A stretch of DNA of 61,817 nt from Paraburkholderia diazotrophica (GCF_900108945.1 NZ_FNYE01000043.1:1-61817), one strand, 5' to 3'. Counted from the stretch's first letter, positions 31,792 through 40,787 are shown. Notes: generated from the sequence alone by a model not told the origin. Made by a program: numbers and translations.

Positions 31792-32775
31792 ATGGGGACG
31801 CTCAAGTCGCACGCGTTGCCCGAGATGGCCACCAAGGGCTCGGAAGGCTCGAAGGCCACCAAGGCCTCGCCCGTCGCGAGAACGCGCGTGCGGCCATTGC
31901 GCAGGCGCTGGCAGCTTGCCGCATGGATTGCGCTGATCCCGATGATGCTGACGGTCGTCTTCGCGTATCTCGGCACGATGCTGTGGACGGCGCGCGTGTC
32001 GCTCAGCAACTCGCGCACGTTTCCGTCAAGTGACTTCGCCGGCTTCACGCAATACGCGCGGCTATTTCATAACGACCGCTGGCTGGTGTCGCTGCAGCAC
32101 ATCGCGATCTATGGCGTGTGCTTCATCGTCGCCTGCCTCGTGATCGGCACGCTGCTCGCGATCTTCATCGATCAGCGCGTGATGGCGGAAGGCGTGCTGC
32201 GTACGGTGTTCCTGTATCCGTACGCGATGTCGTTCGTCGCGACGGGCCTCGTGTGGCAATGGATACTCAATCCCGAACTCGGCGCGCAGTCGCTGCTGCA
32301 CAAGTTGGGCTTCTCGTATGCGCGCTTCGACTGGATCGTCGATCAGGACTGGGTGATCTACACGATCGTGATCGCGACCGTGTGGCAGGCGTCGGGGCTC
32401 GTGATGGCCGTGATGCTGGCGGGCCTGCGCGGCATCGACGACGAGTTGTGGAAAGCCGCGCGCGTCGACGGCATTCCGCGCTGGCGCGTCTACGTGAGCA
32501 TCGTGATACCGATGCTCGGCCCGTCGATATCGACGGCCTTCGTGCTGCTGTTCGTCGCCGTGGTGAAGCTGTTCGACGCCGTCGTCGCGATGACGCAAGG
32601 CGGTCCCGGCACCGCGAGCGAAGTGCCCGCGAAGTTCATCATGGACTATCTGTTCGGGCGCGCGAACATCGGCCTGGCGTCGGCGGCTTCGATCGTGCTG
32701 CTTGCGACGGTGCTCGCGATTCTTGCGCCGTTCCTGTACGCGCGCAGCCGCGCTGCATTGCGCAAGGAGCTGTGA
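31792..32775 (+). CDS. Sugar ABC transporter permease (MalF-type)
   Basis: A 327-residue inner-membrane permease with six predicted helices after a basic, hydrophilic N-terminal stretch of about 40 residues. The coupling-helix EAA loop reads ELWKAARVDGIPRWRVYVSIVIP, with the conserved Gly, and the MalF-type ending TVLAILAPFLYARSRA is present. The first helix is AWIALIPMMLTVVFAYLGTM. It pairs with the next permease, whose ATG overlaps this gene's stop, and with the ATPase downstream. Confidence 0.93.
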   Translation: MGTLKSHALPEMATKGSEGSKATKASPVARTRVRPLRRRWQLAAWIALIPMMLTVVFAYLGTMLWTARVSLSNSRTFPSSDFAGFTQYARLFHNDRWLVSLQHIAIYGVCFIVACLVIGTLLAIFIDQRVMAEGVLRTVFLYPYAMSFVATGLVWQWILNPELGAQSLLHKLGFSYARFDWIVDQDWVIYTIVIATVWQASGLVMAVMLAGLRGIDDELWKAARVDGIPRWRVYVSIVIPMLGPSISTAFVLLFVAVVKLFDAVVAMTQGGPGTASEVPAKFIMDYLFGRANIGLASAASIVLLATVLAILAPFLYARSRAALRKEL

Positions 32776-33683
32776 TGAGCGCGACGCTTCCATCTTCTTT
32801 CGATTCACAGCGACGCCGTCATGCGCGCAGAAAGCGTTTTTCTCCAGCACGTCTGGGTGTGTATGGCTTTCTGATCGTCGCCGCGCTCTTCTTCCTGTTG
32901 CCGCTTTACGTGATGCTCGTGACGTCGGTAAAGCCGATGAGCGAGATACGTCTGGGCAATCTGCTCGCGCTGCCGATGCACTTCACGCTGCAGCCGTGGG
33001 GCGACGCGTGGCAGTCGGCGTGCACGGGCCTCGATTGCGACGGCATCCGCGTGGGCTTCTGGAACTCGGTGCGCATTGTCGTGCCGAGCACGGTGTTCTC
33101 GATCGTGATCGGCGCGATCAACGGTTACGCGTTGTCGTTCTGGCGGCCGCGCGGCGCGGGGCTCTTCTTCGGCGTGCTGCTGCTCGGCGCCTTCATTCCG
33201 TATCAGGTGATGATCTATCCGATGGTGCGCGTGCTCGCAAGCGTGCATCTGTTCAGCTCGTTGCCCGGCATCGTGATCATCCATACGATCTTCGGCATGC
33301 CCGTGATGACGCTGCTGTTCCGCAACTACTACGCGGGCATTCCGCTGGAACTGTTCAAGGCCGCGCGCATCGACGGCGGCGGCTTCTGGTGCATCTTCTT
33401 TCAGCTGATGCTGCCGATGTCGCTGCCCATCGTCGTCGTCGCGATGATCCTGCAGGTGACGAACATCTGGAACGACTACCTGCTCGGCCTCGTGTTCGCG
33501 GGCACGAAGAACTTGCCGATGACGGTGCAACTCAACAACATCATCAACACGACGACGGGCGAGAAGATCTACAACGTCAACATGGCGGCGACCATTCTGA
33601 CGTCGATCGTGCCGCTTGCCGTGTATTTCGTGTCGGGCCGCTGGTTCGTGCGCGGCATCGCGACGGGCGCAGTGAAGGGCTAG
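32775..33683 (+). CDS. Sugar ABC transporter permease (MalG-type)
   Basis: A 302-residue inner-membrane permease with six helices. The ATG overlaps the stop of the first permease gene (TGATG), and AAGGAG lies just upstream, so translation is coupled. The EAA loop is ELFKAARIDGGGFWCIFFQLMLP. The MalG-type start LLPLYVMLVTSVKPMSEI and end FVRGIATGAVKG fit the carbohydrate uptake family 1. It forms the membrane channel with its partner. Confidence 0.93.
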   Translation: MSATLPSSFDSQRRRHARRKRFSPARLGVYGFLIVAALFFLLPLYVMLVTSVKPMSEIRLGNLLALPMHFTLQPWGDAWQSACTGLDCDGIRVGFWNSVRIVVPSTVFSIVIGAINGYALSFWRPRGAGLFFGVLLLGAFIPYQVMIYPMVRVLASVHLFSSLPGIVIIHTIFGMPVMTLLFRNYYAGIPLELFKAARIDGGGFWCIFFQLMLPMSLPIVVVAMILQVTNIWNDYLLGLVFAGTKNLPMTVQLNNIINTTTGEKIYNVNMAATILTSIVPLAVYFVSGRWFVRGIATGAVKG

Positions 33684-33702
33684 AGCGGAGATCGAGGCTG
33701 AT

Positions 33703-34836
33703 ATGGCAACCGGGATGGCAACCGATTTGGCAACTGAAATGGCAACCGCGGCGAACATGGCCAACGTCGCGGTCCGCGACCTGAAGATCCAGCTTGGCTC
33801 GAACACGGTGATCGACGCGCTCGATCTCGACGTGCGCGCGGGCGAATTCGTCGTGCTGCTCGGACCGTCGGGCTGCGGCAAGTCGACGTTGCTGCACAGC
33901 ATCGCGGGCCTGATCGACGTGACGGAAGGCAGCATCGAGATCGGCGGCGAGGACATGACGTGGGCCGATCCGAAAGACCGGCGCGTCGCGCTCGTGTTTC
34001 AGTCGTATGCGCTCTATCCGACGATGAGCGTCGAGCGCAATCTGTCGTTCGCGCTGCGCGTCAACGGCACGCCGAAGGCGGAAATCGAGCGGCGCGTGGC
34101 GCGCGCGTCCGACATGCTGCAACTGGGTCCGCTGCTCAAGCGCAAGCCCTCGCAACTGTCGGGCGGGCAGCGGCAGCGCGTCGCGATCGGACGCGCGATC
34201 GTGCGCGAAGCCGATGTGTTCCTGTTCGATGAGCCGCTGTCGAATCTCGACGCGAAGCTGCGCACGGAACTGCGCCGCGAGTTGAAGCAGCTGCATCAGC
34301 GCCTGGGCGCGACGATGATCTACGTGACGCACGATCAGGTCGAAGCGATGACGCTCGCCACGCGCATGGCCGTGATGAAGAGCGGCGTGATCCAGCAGTT
34401 CGGCACGCCAGCCGAAGTGTACGCGCGGCCCGCGAATCTCTTCGTCGCGACCTTCCTCGGCTCGCCGTCGATGAACCTGCTCAACGGCACGCTCGCCGTG
34501 CGAGACGGTGGCGCGCGCTTCGCGGGCGCGAAGCTCGACGTCGACGCGTCGCGCTACGTGTTCGCCGCGCAGCCCTCGCATGGCCAGTCATGTGTACTCG
34601 GCGTGCGGCCCGAGGACGTGCGCGTGCGGATCGGTGCGGATTCGGATCAACGCGGACAAGTGTCGCTTATCGAACCAATGGGCAACCACCGCGTTATCTG
34701 GCTCGATTATCATGGCATGCAGATCGCGTCGATTGATCAGGAGAAAACGCCCGTTGCCGTGGGCGATTCCATCGCGTTTGCGATCGACGACGCGCATATA
34801 TCGCTGTTCGACGAGGCTGGCGGCGCGCGCCTCTGA
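33703..34836 (+). CDS. Sugar ABC transporter ATP-binding protein (UgpC/MsmK-type)
   Basis: A 377-residue ATPase. Walker A GPSGCGKST, Q loop FQSYALYPTMS, signature LSGGQRQRVAIGRAI, Walker B VFLFDEPLSNLD and H loop THDQ are intact. A C-terminal MalK-like regulatory TOBE region begins at about 245. The start at 33703 has GAGG five bases upstream. The first 18 residues are a duplicated Met-Ala-Thr stretch (MATGMATDLATEMAT) from a 12-base repeat, and the family's usual start corresponds to the later MANVAVRDL (33757). It energises the adjacent permeases. Confidence 0.94.
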   Translation: MATGMATDLATEMATAANMANVAVRDLKIQLGSNTVIDALDLDVRAGEFVVLLGPSGCGKSTLLHSIAGLIDVTEGSIEIGGEDMTWADPKDRRVALVFQSYALYPTMSVERNLSFALRVNGTPKAEIERRVARASDMLQLGPLLKRKPSQLSGGQRQRVAIGRAIVREADVFLFDEPLSNLDAKLRTELRRELKQLHQRLGATMIYVTHDQVEAMTLATRMAVMKSGVIQQFGTPAEVYARPANLFVATFLGSPSMNLLNGTLAVRDGGARFAGAKLDVDASRYVFAAQPSHGQSCVLGVRPEDVRVRIGADSDQRGQVSLIEPMGNHRVIWLDYHGMQIASIDQEKTPVAVGDSIAFAIDDAHISLFDEAGGARL

Positions 34837-34872
34837 GCAGCACGCGCAACAACACAAGCGGACGGAGACACC

Positions 34873-35892
34873 GTGGCGACTCTCAAGGATGTCGCGGAGC
34901 TGGCAGGCGTGGGGCTGTCGACGGCCTCGCGCGCCATTTCCGGCAAAGGACCTGTATCGGCCGAAGCGGCTGCGCGCGTGAAGGCCGCGATCGCCGAGCT
35001 CAACTTCCGGCCTTCGTCGATCGGCCGCGCGATGGCCACGCAGCAGCTCGGCATCATCGGCCTGTTCGTGCCGACGTTCTTCGGCTCGTACTACGGCACG
35101 ATCCTCAAGCAGACCGATCTCGAACTGCGCGCGGTGCATCGTCATGTGGTCGTGGCGACGGGCTGCGGGCAATCGTCGCCGCGCGAGCAGGCGCTCGAAG
35201 CCGTGCGCTTTCTGATCGGGCGCGATTGCGACGGCGTCGTCGTGATCAGCCACGACCTGCATGACGAAGACCTCGACGAGCTGCACCGGATGCATCCGAA
35301 GATGGTCTTTCTCAACCGTTCGTTCCAGCAGCTGCCCGACGCGTCGTTCTGCGCGGACCATCGGCGCGGCGGCGAACTGGCCGCGGCGACGCTGCTCGAA
35401 CACGGGCACCGGCAAATCGCCGTGATTTCAGGGCCTTTTACGGCATCGGACAATGTCGAGCGGCTTGACGGCTTCTTCGATGAACTCGCACGTCACGGCA
35501 TCGCGCGCGATACGGTGCCGTTGATCGAATCCGACTTCTCGCCAGAAGGCGGCTATGCGGCGACGTGCCAGCTGCTCGATTCGAAAGTGCCGTTCACGGG
35601 GCTTTTCTGCGCGAACGACATGATGGCCGTCAGCGCGCTCGCGCGTTTTCATCAGGTGGGCATCTCGGTGCCCGGCGATGTCTCCGTGATCGGCTACGAC
35701 GACGACTACTCGGCCGTCTACGCCGCGCCCGCGTTGACGTCGGTGCACATTCCGACCGCGCAGCTCACGCAGAACGCGGTACGCTGGCTGATCAACCAGT
35801 GCTATGGCACGACGTCCGATATCTTCCGCGAGTTCCCCGTCACGGTGACGATGCGCGCGTCGGTGGGGCGGCCGAAAGCGGCGATAGCGTAA
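34873..35892 (+). CDS. LacI-family repressor of the glucoside operon
   Basis: A 339-residue regulator with a GTG start at 34873 and GGAG five bases upstream. The HTH is TLKDVAELAGVGLSTASRAI (3-22), followed by the hinge helix region NFRPSSIGRAMATQ. A periplasmic-binding-protein-like sensor domain begins at about 60 (IGLFVPTFFGSYYG). Effector-contact segments include CDGVVVISHD, FCANDMMAVSAL and VSVIGYDDD. As the last gene of the operon it most likely binds the operator at 28879-28894 and is relieved by a glucoside or its product. Confidence 0.93.
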   Translation: MATLKDVAELAGVGLSTASRAISGKGPVSAEAAARVKAAIAELNFRPSSIGRAMATQQLGIIGLFVPTFFGSYYGTILKQTDLELRAVHRHVVVATGCGQSSPREQALEAVRFLIGRDCDGVVVISHDLHDEDLDELHRMHPKMVFLNRSFQQLPDASFCADHRRGGELAAATLLEHGHRQIAVISGPFTASDNVERLDGFFDELARHGIARDTVPLIESDFSPEGGYAATCQLLDSKVPFTGLFCANDMMAVSALARFHQVGISVPGDVSVIGYDDDYSAVYAAPALTSVHIPTAQLTQNAVRWLINQCYGTTSDIFREFPVTVTMRASVGRPKAAIA

Positions 35893-35994
35893 TCTCATGC
35901 GGCTTTCGGCGACGGCCGTGCATGTGAGAAGGCCCCGTCGTTTCCTGGTGCGCGCGAGGCTGCATTAGCATGGAGGGCTCACCAGGAGCCCGCG

Positions 35995-36375
35995 ATGCAG
36001 CCACCCACTCTCGACAATCCGTTTCTCGAATCGCTGTCGGTCGAACTGACCGAATGGAAAAACGGCTACGCCGAACTGACGATGCCGATCCGGCCTGCGA
36101 CGCTCAATCGCCAGCGCGTGCTGCAGGGCGGGGCGATCGCCACGCTGCTCGATGCGGCGGCGGGCTACTCGGGCCTCTATAGCGAAGGCGATCCGATCCA
36201 TGCGTTCACGCTGTCGCTGACCATCAGCTACCTCGACAAGGGCCTCGGCGAAAACGTGATCGGCAAGGGCTTTCTCGAACGCCGCGGCCGCTCGGTGTTC
36301 TTTGCGCGCGCCGAAGCGTGGGTCGATCACAAGGTGCTGATCGCGAGCGCGCAAGGCGTGTTCAAGTACGCATGA
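35995..36375 (+). CDS. PaaI-family hotdog-fold thioesterase
   Basis: A 126-residue single hotdog domain. The Shine-Dalgarno AGGAG lies six bases before the ATG at 35995. The family segments QGGAIATLLDAAAGYSG (catalytic Asp/Asn position and helix), HAFTLSLTISYLDKG and GFLERRGRSVFFARAEAW are clear. It should hydrolyse an acyl-CoA thioester. The natural substrate is not evident, since no phenylacetate genes are near. It lies alone between the lacI-type gene and gabD. Confidence 0.87.
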   Translation: MQPPTLDNPFLESLSVELTEWKNGYAELTMPIRPATLNRQRVLQGGAIATLLDAAAGYSGLYSEGDPIHAFTLSLTISYLDKGLGENVIGKGFLERRGRSVFFARAEAWVDHKVLIASAQGVFKYA

Positions 36376-36526
36376 CGTCGCGCCGCTCCTTCGATGACCA
36401 TGCAACCTTGCCGCTCGATGCGTTGTGACCGGTAACTTTTTCGGGCTTCGCGCGGCAGGCGGCCGTGTGGCCCGCAGGTAAGGATTCGCGCAATCGGCTA
36501 AGATCGACGTTCCCAGCAGCCCGATC

Positions 36527-36560
36527 CGGGCCGCGTGCAGCGCTCGCGGCCCGGCGTCTT
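36527..36560 (+). promoter_or_regulatory. Perfect 10-bp hairpin just before gabD
   Basis: CCGGGCCGCG (36527-36536) pairs exactly with CGCGGCCCGG (36546-36555) around a 9-base loop, followed by CGTCTTTCC. A -10-like TAAGAT lies upstream at 36500-36505, so the hairpin could be in the gabD leader as an attenuator. It could also be the terminator of the preceding thioesterase gene. The remainder of this 205-bp gap shows nothing else. Confidence 0.45.
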
Positions 36561-36580
36561 TCCACTTTCAGGAATACAGC

Positions 36581-38029
36581 ATGGTCACATCCAGCAGCTA
36601 CACCGATACCCGTCTGTTGATCAACAACGAGTGGTGCGACGCCGCCAGCGGCAAGACCCTCGACGTCACCAATCCCGCGACGGGCAAGCCGATCGGCAAG
36701 GTCGCGCACGCGGGCAAGGCCGATCTGGACCGCGCGCTGGAAGCGGCGCAAAAGGGTTTCGAAGCGTGGCGCAAGGTGCCCGCCAACGAGCGCGCCGCGA
36801 CGATGCGCAAGGCGGCCGCGTTCGTGCGCGAGCGCGCCGAAAGCATCGCGCGCCTGATGACGCAGGAGCAGGGCAAGCCGTTCGCCGAAGCGCGCATCGA
36901 AGTGCTGTCGGCCGCCGACATCATCGAGTGGTTCGCCGACGAAGGCCGCCGCGTTTATGGCCGCATCGTGCCTTCGCGCAACCTGAACGCGCAGTCGCTC
37001 GTGATCAAGGAGCCGATCGGTCCTGTCGCCGCGTTCACGCCGTGGAATTTTCCCGTCAACCAGATCGTGCGCAAGCTGAGCGCCGCGCTCGCAAGCGGCT
37101 GCTCATTCCTCGTGAAAGCGCCTGAAGAAACGCCCGCATCGCCCGCGGGCCTGCTGCAGGCATTCGTCGATGCGGGCGTGCCTCCCGGCACCGTCGGCCT
37201 CGTGTTCGGCGACCCGGCCGAAATTTCGAGCTATCTGATTCCGCATCCCGTGATCCGCAAGGTCACGTTCACGGGCTCGACGCCTGTCGGCAAGCAACTG
37301 GCCGCGATGGCCGGCCAGCATATGAAGCGCGCGACGATGGAGCTCGGCGGCCACGCACCCGTGATCGTCGCGGAAGATGCCGACGTCGCGCTCGCCGTCA
37401 AGGCAGCGGGCGCCGCGAAGTTTCGCAACGCGGGTCAGGTCTGCATTTCGCCGACGCGCTTTCTCGTGCACAACAGCATCCGTGAAGAATTCGCGGCCGC
37501 GCTCATCAAGCACGCCGAGGGCCTGAAGATCGGCGACGGTCTCGCCGAAGGCACGCAACTCGGGCCGCTCGCGAACGCACGCCGTCTGACGGCGATGGCG
37601 AGCATCGTCGAGAACGCGCGCGCAACGGGCGCGACGATCGCGACGGGCGGCGAGCGCGTCGGCTCGGAAGGCAACTTCTTCGCGCCGACGGTGCTGACCA
37701 ACGTGTCGCTCGAAGCCGATGTGTTCAACAACGAGCCGTTCGGTCCCATCGCTGCCATTCGCGGCTTCGACAAGCTCGAAGAGGCGATCGCCGAAGCGAA
37801 CCGTCTGCCGTATGGCCTCGCAGGCTATGCGTACACGAAGTCGTTCCGCAATGTGCATCTGCTGTCGCAGAACCTCGAAGTCGGCATGCTGTGGATCAAC
37901 CAGCCCGCCACGCCGACGCCGGAAATGCCGTTCGGCGGCGTGAAGGATTCGGGCTACGGTTCGGAAGGCGGACCGGAGGCAATGGAAGCCTATCTTGTGA
38001 CGAAGGCCGTGACGGTGATGGCCGTCTAG
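36581..38029 (+). CDS. gabD: Succinate-semialdehyde dehydrogenase / aldehyde dehydrogenase
   Basis: A 482-residue NAD(P)-dependent aldehyde dehydrogenase. Catalytic Glu lies in MELGGHAPVIV and catalytic Cys in NAGQVCISPTRF. The cofactor loop FTGSTPVGK and the NFPVNQIVRK segment are those of the GabD branch. It oxidises succinate semialdehyde to succinate in 4-aminobutyrate catabolism, but 2-oxoglutarate semialdehyde is a common alternative for this clade. No transaminase partner (GabT) is in the window. The Shine-Dalgarno AGGA is about eight bases upstream. Confidence 0.85.
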   Translation: MVTSSSYTDTRLLINNEWCDAASGKTLDVTNPATGKPIGKVAHAGKADLDRALEAAQKGFEAWRKVPANERAATMRKAAAFVRERAESIARLMTQEQGKPFAEARIEVLSAADIIEWFADEGRRVYGRIVPSRNLNAQSLVIKEPIGPVAAFTPWNFPVNQIVRKLSAALASGCSFLVKAPEETPASPAGLLQAFVDAGVPPGTVGLVFGDPAEISSYLIPHPVIRKVTFTGSTPVGKQLAAMAGQHMKRATMELGGHAPVIVAEDADVALAVKAAGAAKFRNAGQVCISPTRFLVHNSIREEFAAALIKHAEGLKIGDGLAEGTQLGPLANARRLTAMASIVENARATGATIATGGERVGSEGNFFAPTVLTNVSLEADVFNNEPFGPIAAIRGFDKLEEAIAEANRLPYGLAGYAYTKSFRNVHLLSQNLEVGMLWINQPATPTPEMPFGGVKDSGYGSEGGPEAMEAYLVTKAVTVMAV

Positions 38030-38050
38030 CGTCTATACAAACGTCCTGTG

Positions 38051-38077
38051 CCGCCCGCTGCAACGGCGGGCGGTTTA
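38051..38077 (+). terminator. Rho-independent terminator after gabD
   Basis: CCGCCCGC (38051-38058) pairs with GCGGGCGG (38066-38073) around TGCAACG, followed by TTTATC. It lies 22 bp after the gabD stop. Confidence 0.7.
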
Positions 38078-38574
38078 TCGTCAGTCATCGAATTCCCATC
38101 GGCTATCCGCGAACGCGCGACAGCGGTTCGTCGGATGAATCGAAAGCCGTTGGTAAAACTCCCGATTGGTCGCGTCGCGCTGCGCTTCTAGCATGGCGAT
38201 CGATGCAGCGTGCCCGCGACGTGTGCTGAGCGATGTCCGGACACGCGGCATCGAAGGGTTGGCGGTTCGTTCGAATCGAATTGCTCATACGGTTGCCGTC
38301 TTTTCAAACGCGGCAAGCCGGCCCCGTTCTCGTCGTATTGCTCACTGATTGCTGAATGGTTCGCTGCAGGCGAGGCGCATGCAGCAGCCCTCGACATCGC
38401 CCGCATCGCCTGCACCGCGCGCGTGACAACAAAAACGAAAACGCACGACGCAGCCGACATCGGGCGCTCGCGCGTGCGCAATTGTCGCGCGAATCTCGAG
38501 TCCGTCTTTGCGCCTGAGTGCCGTTCAACGCGAATCACTGCACGAGTCACTGCACGAGTCACTGGAGAGCTTCG
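38078..38574. other. About 500-bp gap without a gene
   Basis: After the gabD terminator I see no gene with a ribosome-binding site on either strand. Just before the next gene there are 2.3 tandem copies of the 12-base unit CACTGCACGAGT (38536-38563). No promoter can be named with confidence. Confidence 0.4.
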
Positions 38575-39051
38575 ATGATCTTTCACGCGTCCATTCCCAC
38601 GCACAACCCTGAGCGCGTCGCGCGCACGCTCGCCGAATTGTGGGGCGGTTTCGCCGCGCCGTTTTCGCCTTTCGAAGGCGCCTGGATGGCGGTCGCGGGC
38701 GACGATCGCGGCACCATCATCGAGACTTATCCGAGCGATCTCACACTCACGCCCGGCGACACGCAGGAGCCGCTCGCTTCGAAAACGGCCGCGCGTGCGC
38801 AATACAGCGGCTTCCATATGGCCGTCGCGACGCCGCTCTCCGAGCAGGAAGTGATTGCGATCGGCGAGCGCGAAGGCTGGCGCGCGGTGCGCTGCACGCG
38901 CGGCAACAATTTCTTCGACGTGATCGAGCTGTGGATCGAGAACGGCACGCTGATCGAACTGCTGACGCCCGAGATGCAGGCGCAGTATCGCAGCTTCGCG
39001 ACGCCCGAGAACTTCCGCGCGCTCGCCGCACAAGCCCAGGCACAGGCTTGA
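38575..39051 (+). CDS. VOC-like hypothetical protein
   Basis: A 158-residue protein with GGAG at 38563-38566 upstream of the ATG. The layout suggests a vicinal-oxygen-chelate-type fold: MIFHASIPTHNPERVARTLAELWGG at the start, a central strand AQYSGFHMAVATPLS, then GWRAVRCTRGNNFFDVIELWIENGTLIELLTPEM with the conserved final Glu-Leu strand. The metal-binding His/Glu set of glyoxalases is not complete, so no activity is claimed. The C terminus ends in an Ala-Gln repeat (AAQAQAQA). Confidence 0.72.
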   Translation: MIFHASIPTHNPERVARTLAELWGGFAAPFSPFEGAWMAVAGDDRGTIIETYPSDLTLTPGDTQEPLASKTAARAQYSGFHMAVATPLSEQEVIAIGEREGWRAVRCTRGNNFFDVIELWIENGTLIELLTPEMQAQYRSFATPENFRALAAQAQAQA

Positions 39052-39125
39052 TTTTTTTGCTTGCGTGCTTCTGATGCCGCGGTGCAGTGGCTACACTGCG
39101 GTGAACGCCATCACCGGGGTGTGCG

Positions 39126-39557
39126 ATGACTGAAGCTACGAATAGCTACGCAGGGAAAGCTCCCGCGTCGGTTGCGACGTTCAGGAGCGCGCATGGATTT
39201 TCGGTGACGGTCGCGCGATTGCGCGGCCTGCTCGCCGACAAGGGCATGACGATCTTCGTCGATATCGACCAGGCGGATGCCGCCGCACAGGTCGGTATGA
39301 CGTTGCGCCCGACGCGCCTGATCGTGTTCGGCAACCCGAAGGGCGGCACACCCGTGATGGAGGCGAATCCGTGCGCGGCGCTGCTGTTGCCGTTGAAGGT
39401 GCTCGTGTGGGAAGACGATGCGCGCGCCACCTGGCTTGCCATCGACGACGTGACGGATGCGCTCGTCGACGGTTACGGGCTCGACGCGTCGCTCGTCGCG
39501 CCGCTTGCGAAGGCGAAGGAGCTGATCGAGATGGCGGCCGCGCGTGAGCCGGCGTGA
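39126..39557 (+). CDS. DUF302-family protein
   Basis: A 143-residue protein of the DUF302 family, judged by the segments FSVTVARLRGLLADKGMTIF, VDIDQADAAAQVGMTLRPT, VFGNPKGGTPVMEANPCAALLLPLKVLVWED and the tail VDGYGLD. The family has a TBP-like alpha/beta fold with no known reaction and often occurs in stress or metal-related loci. It stands alone here, on the same strand as the VOC-like gene 74 bp upstream. Confidence 0.85.
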   Translation: MTEATNSYAGKAPASVATFRSAHGFSVTVARLRGLLADKGMTIFVDIDQADAAAQVGMTLRPTRLIVFGNPKGGTPVMEANPCAALLLPLKVLVWEDDARATWLAIDDVTDALVDGYGLDASLVAPLAKAKELIEMAAAREPA

Positions 39558-39636
39558 GCCGTGGCGGAAGCTATCTTGACCATGTTTTGCAAGCAGGCTG
39601 TGGCGCTGTGCTAAGTATTCCGCTTTGTCCAGTTGT

Positions 39637-39771
39637 ATGGGAAAAAGCGTGGGTAAAGAAATCAGGCTGGCCGGTCGCTCCCTGATGTTGCGCCTCCCGT
39701 TCTTGGGAGACGTCGACACGCAGCGCGCCGCCAATGCTGCAAGAGCGCTTCTGTCTGGCGCGCTTCGATGA
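39637..39771 (+). CDS. Candidate 44-residue gene overlapping the toxin-like gene
   Basis: An open frame of 45 codons whose stop TGA overlaps the next ATG (39768) in the coupled form ATGA. It encodes a basic, amphipathic 44-residue peptide (starts MGKSVGKEIRLAGRSLMLR and ends AANAARALLSGALR). There is no good Shine-Dalgarno. It could be a small chaperone-like partner, a leader, or the 5' remnant of a longer effector gene broken by a frameshift into the next frame. Confidence 0.4.
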   Translation: MGKSVGKEIRLAGRSLMLRLPFLGDVDTQRAANAARALLSGALR

Positions 39772-40787
39772 ACGTGGGACCAGGGACTGTGCCGATGAGC
39801 TACAACAGCCTTCATGTCCCGCTGAATATCGGAACCTGGCAATGCGTGCTCGTGCTCGCCAGGGAGTTCTATAGCCTTTCTGGCGGATACGTGGACCGCT
39901 TCACCGACTGGGACGCGCGCCGTGAGCGGGAGCGCGAAATCGAAGATGACAGGCGCACCTTCGACCGGTATTTCCATCCCAAATACGATTTCCGGCGAAC
40001 GATTGCTCCGGATATCGACGCGATCCGATCATTCCTGAGCGATTATCTGAACGTCGTTCATTGGGACCTGCCAATCGATAACGCGGGGATCGAGCACGCG
40101 CTTAGGCAGGCAGTGCGCGACGGACTGCTTGTACCGGTCATTAACCGTGACTGGCGCTCGCTTCCGATGACGTTCCGGCCTACGCCCGCGCCGCTGCGCT
40201 GGCCACCAACGTCAGGCGGTGGCGGATTCGGCAGCGGTGGCGGCACGGTGTGGGCCGCCTTCAGGAATGCCGGGCCGGGTCCGTTGGTATGGGATGGCGA
40301 GCCGGTCCTGAGAGGGCCATACGATCCGTCTACCGTAGAGGCGCAGCTGAAGGCCGCGCGCGCCTTGTTGAGCGCTGCGAGCAGGAGCGACAACGGGGGC
40401 GATGACGGCGGCAGTTTGCTCGGCGTGGCCGAGGCCGTGCCCGGAGGCGGTTCAGACCAGGACGACGACGGCAACGGTACAGCCGACATGGCTGAACGTT
40501 TGACGGATGGCTCTGATCCTGGTGACGATACATCAACACCGTTCAGCGATGCGCAGCCGTTCGACTATGAGCCGAACACACCGTCCGATGGCGACGTCGA
40601 AGAACTGGCGGGCAGCGAAGGCACGCCCCGAAATAACCAGGCGCAGAACAAGCAGACCAATGATGTCGCGCGGATTTTGGGCCTCACTCCCAGTCAATCC
40701 CGGCGGCTTCACGACGAGATTTCTGGCGAAGGTCTTGGCTTCCATGAAATCATGGAACGCGCAAAGGATATGTTCGATCTGTGGTAA
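39768..40787 (+). CDS. Candidate polymorphic toxin/effector (unrecognised)
   Basis: A 339-residue protein with no signal peptide. The N-terminal part (about 10-130) is folded-looking and Trp/Arg-rich (REFYSLSGGYVDRFTDWDARR, YFHPKYDFRRTI). A Pro/Gly linker (about 145-165, PPTSGGGGFGSGGG) and an acidic, Asp/Gly-rich linker (about 205-300) separate it from a compact C-terminal tail of about 40 residues (ARILGLTPSQSRRLHDEISG). That tail looks like a helical end seen in secreted toxins. A smaller gene of immunity-like size follows. Translation may also start at 39795 (MSYNSL), which has AGGGA upstream. Lower GC than the neighbours suggests acquisition. No catalytic motif is identified. Confidence 0.55.
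   Translation: MNVGPGTVPMSYNSLHVPLNIGTWQCVLVLAREFYSLSGGYVDRFTDWDARREREREIEDDRRTFDRYFHPKYDFRRTIAPDIDAIRSFLSDYLNVVHWDLPIDNAGIEHALRQAVRDGLLVPVINRDWRSLPMTFRPTPAPLRWPPTSGGGGFGSGGGTVWAAFRNAGPGPLVWDGEPVLRGPYDPSTVEAQLKAARALLSAASRSDNGGDDGGSLLGVAEAVPGGGSDQDDDGNGTADMAERLTDGSDPGDDTSTPFSDAQPFDYEPNTPSDGDVEELAGSEGTPRNNQAQNKQTNDVARILGLTPSQSRRLHDEISGEGLGFHEIMERAKDMFDLW

Noticed and set aside
35893..35994. Terminator after the lacI-type gene
   Set aside because: CGACGGCC/GGCCCCGTCG can pair only with a bulge and a weak T tail, so it was not listed.
38188..39033. Long minus-strand frame opposite the VOC-like gene
   Set aside because: Arg/His-rich translation with no start signal. The plus-strand gene has a GGAG site and a plausible fold.
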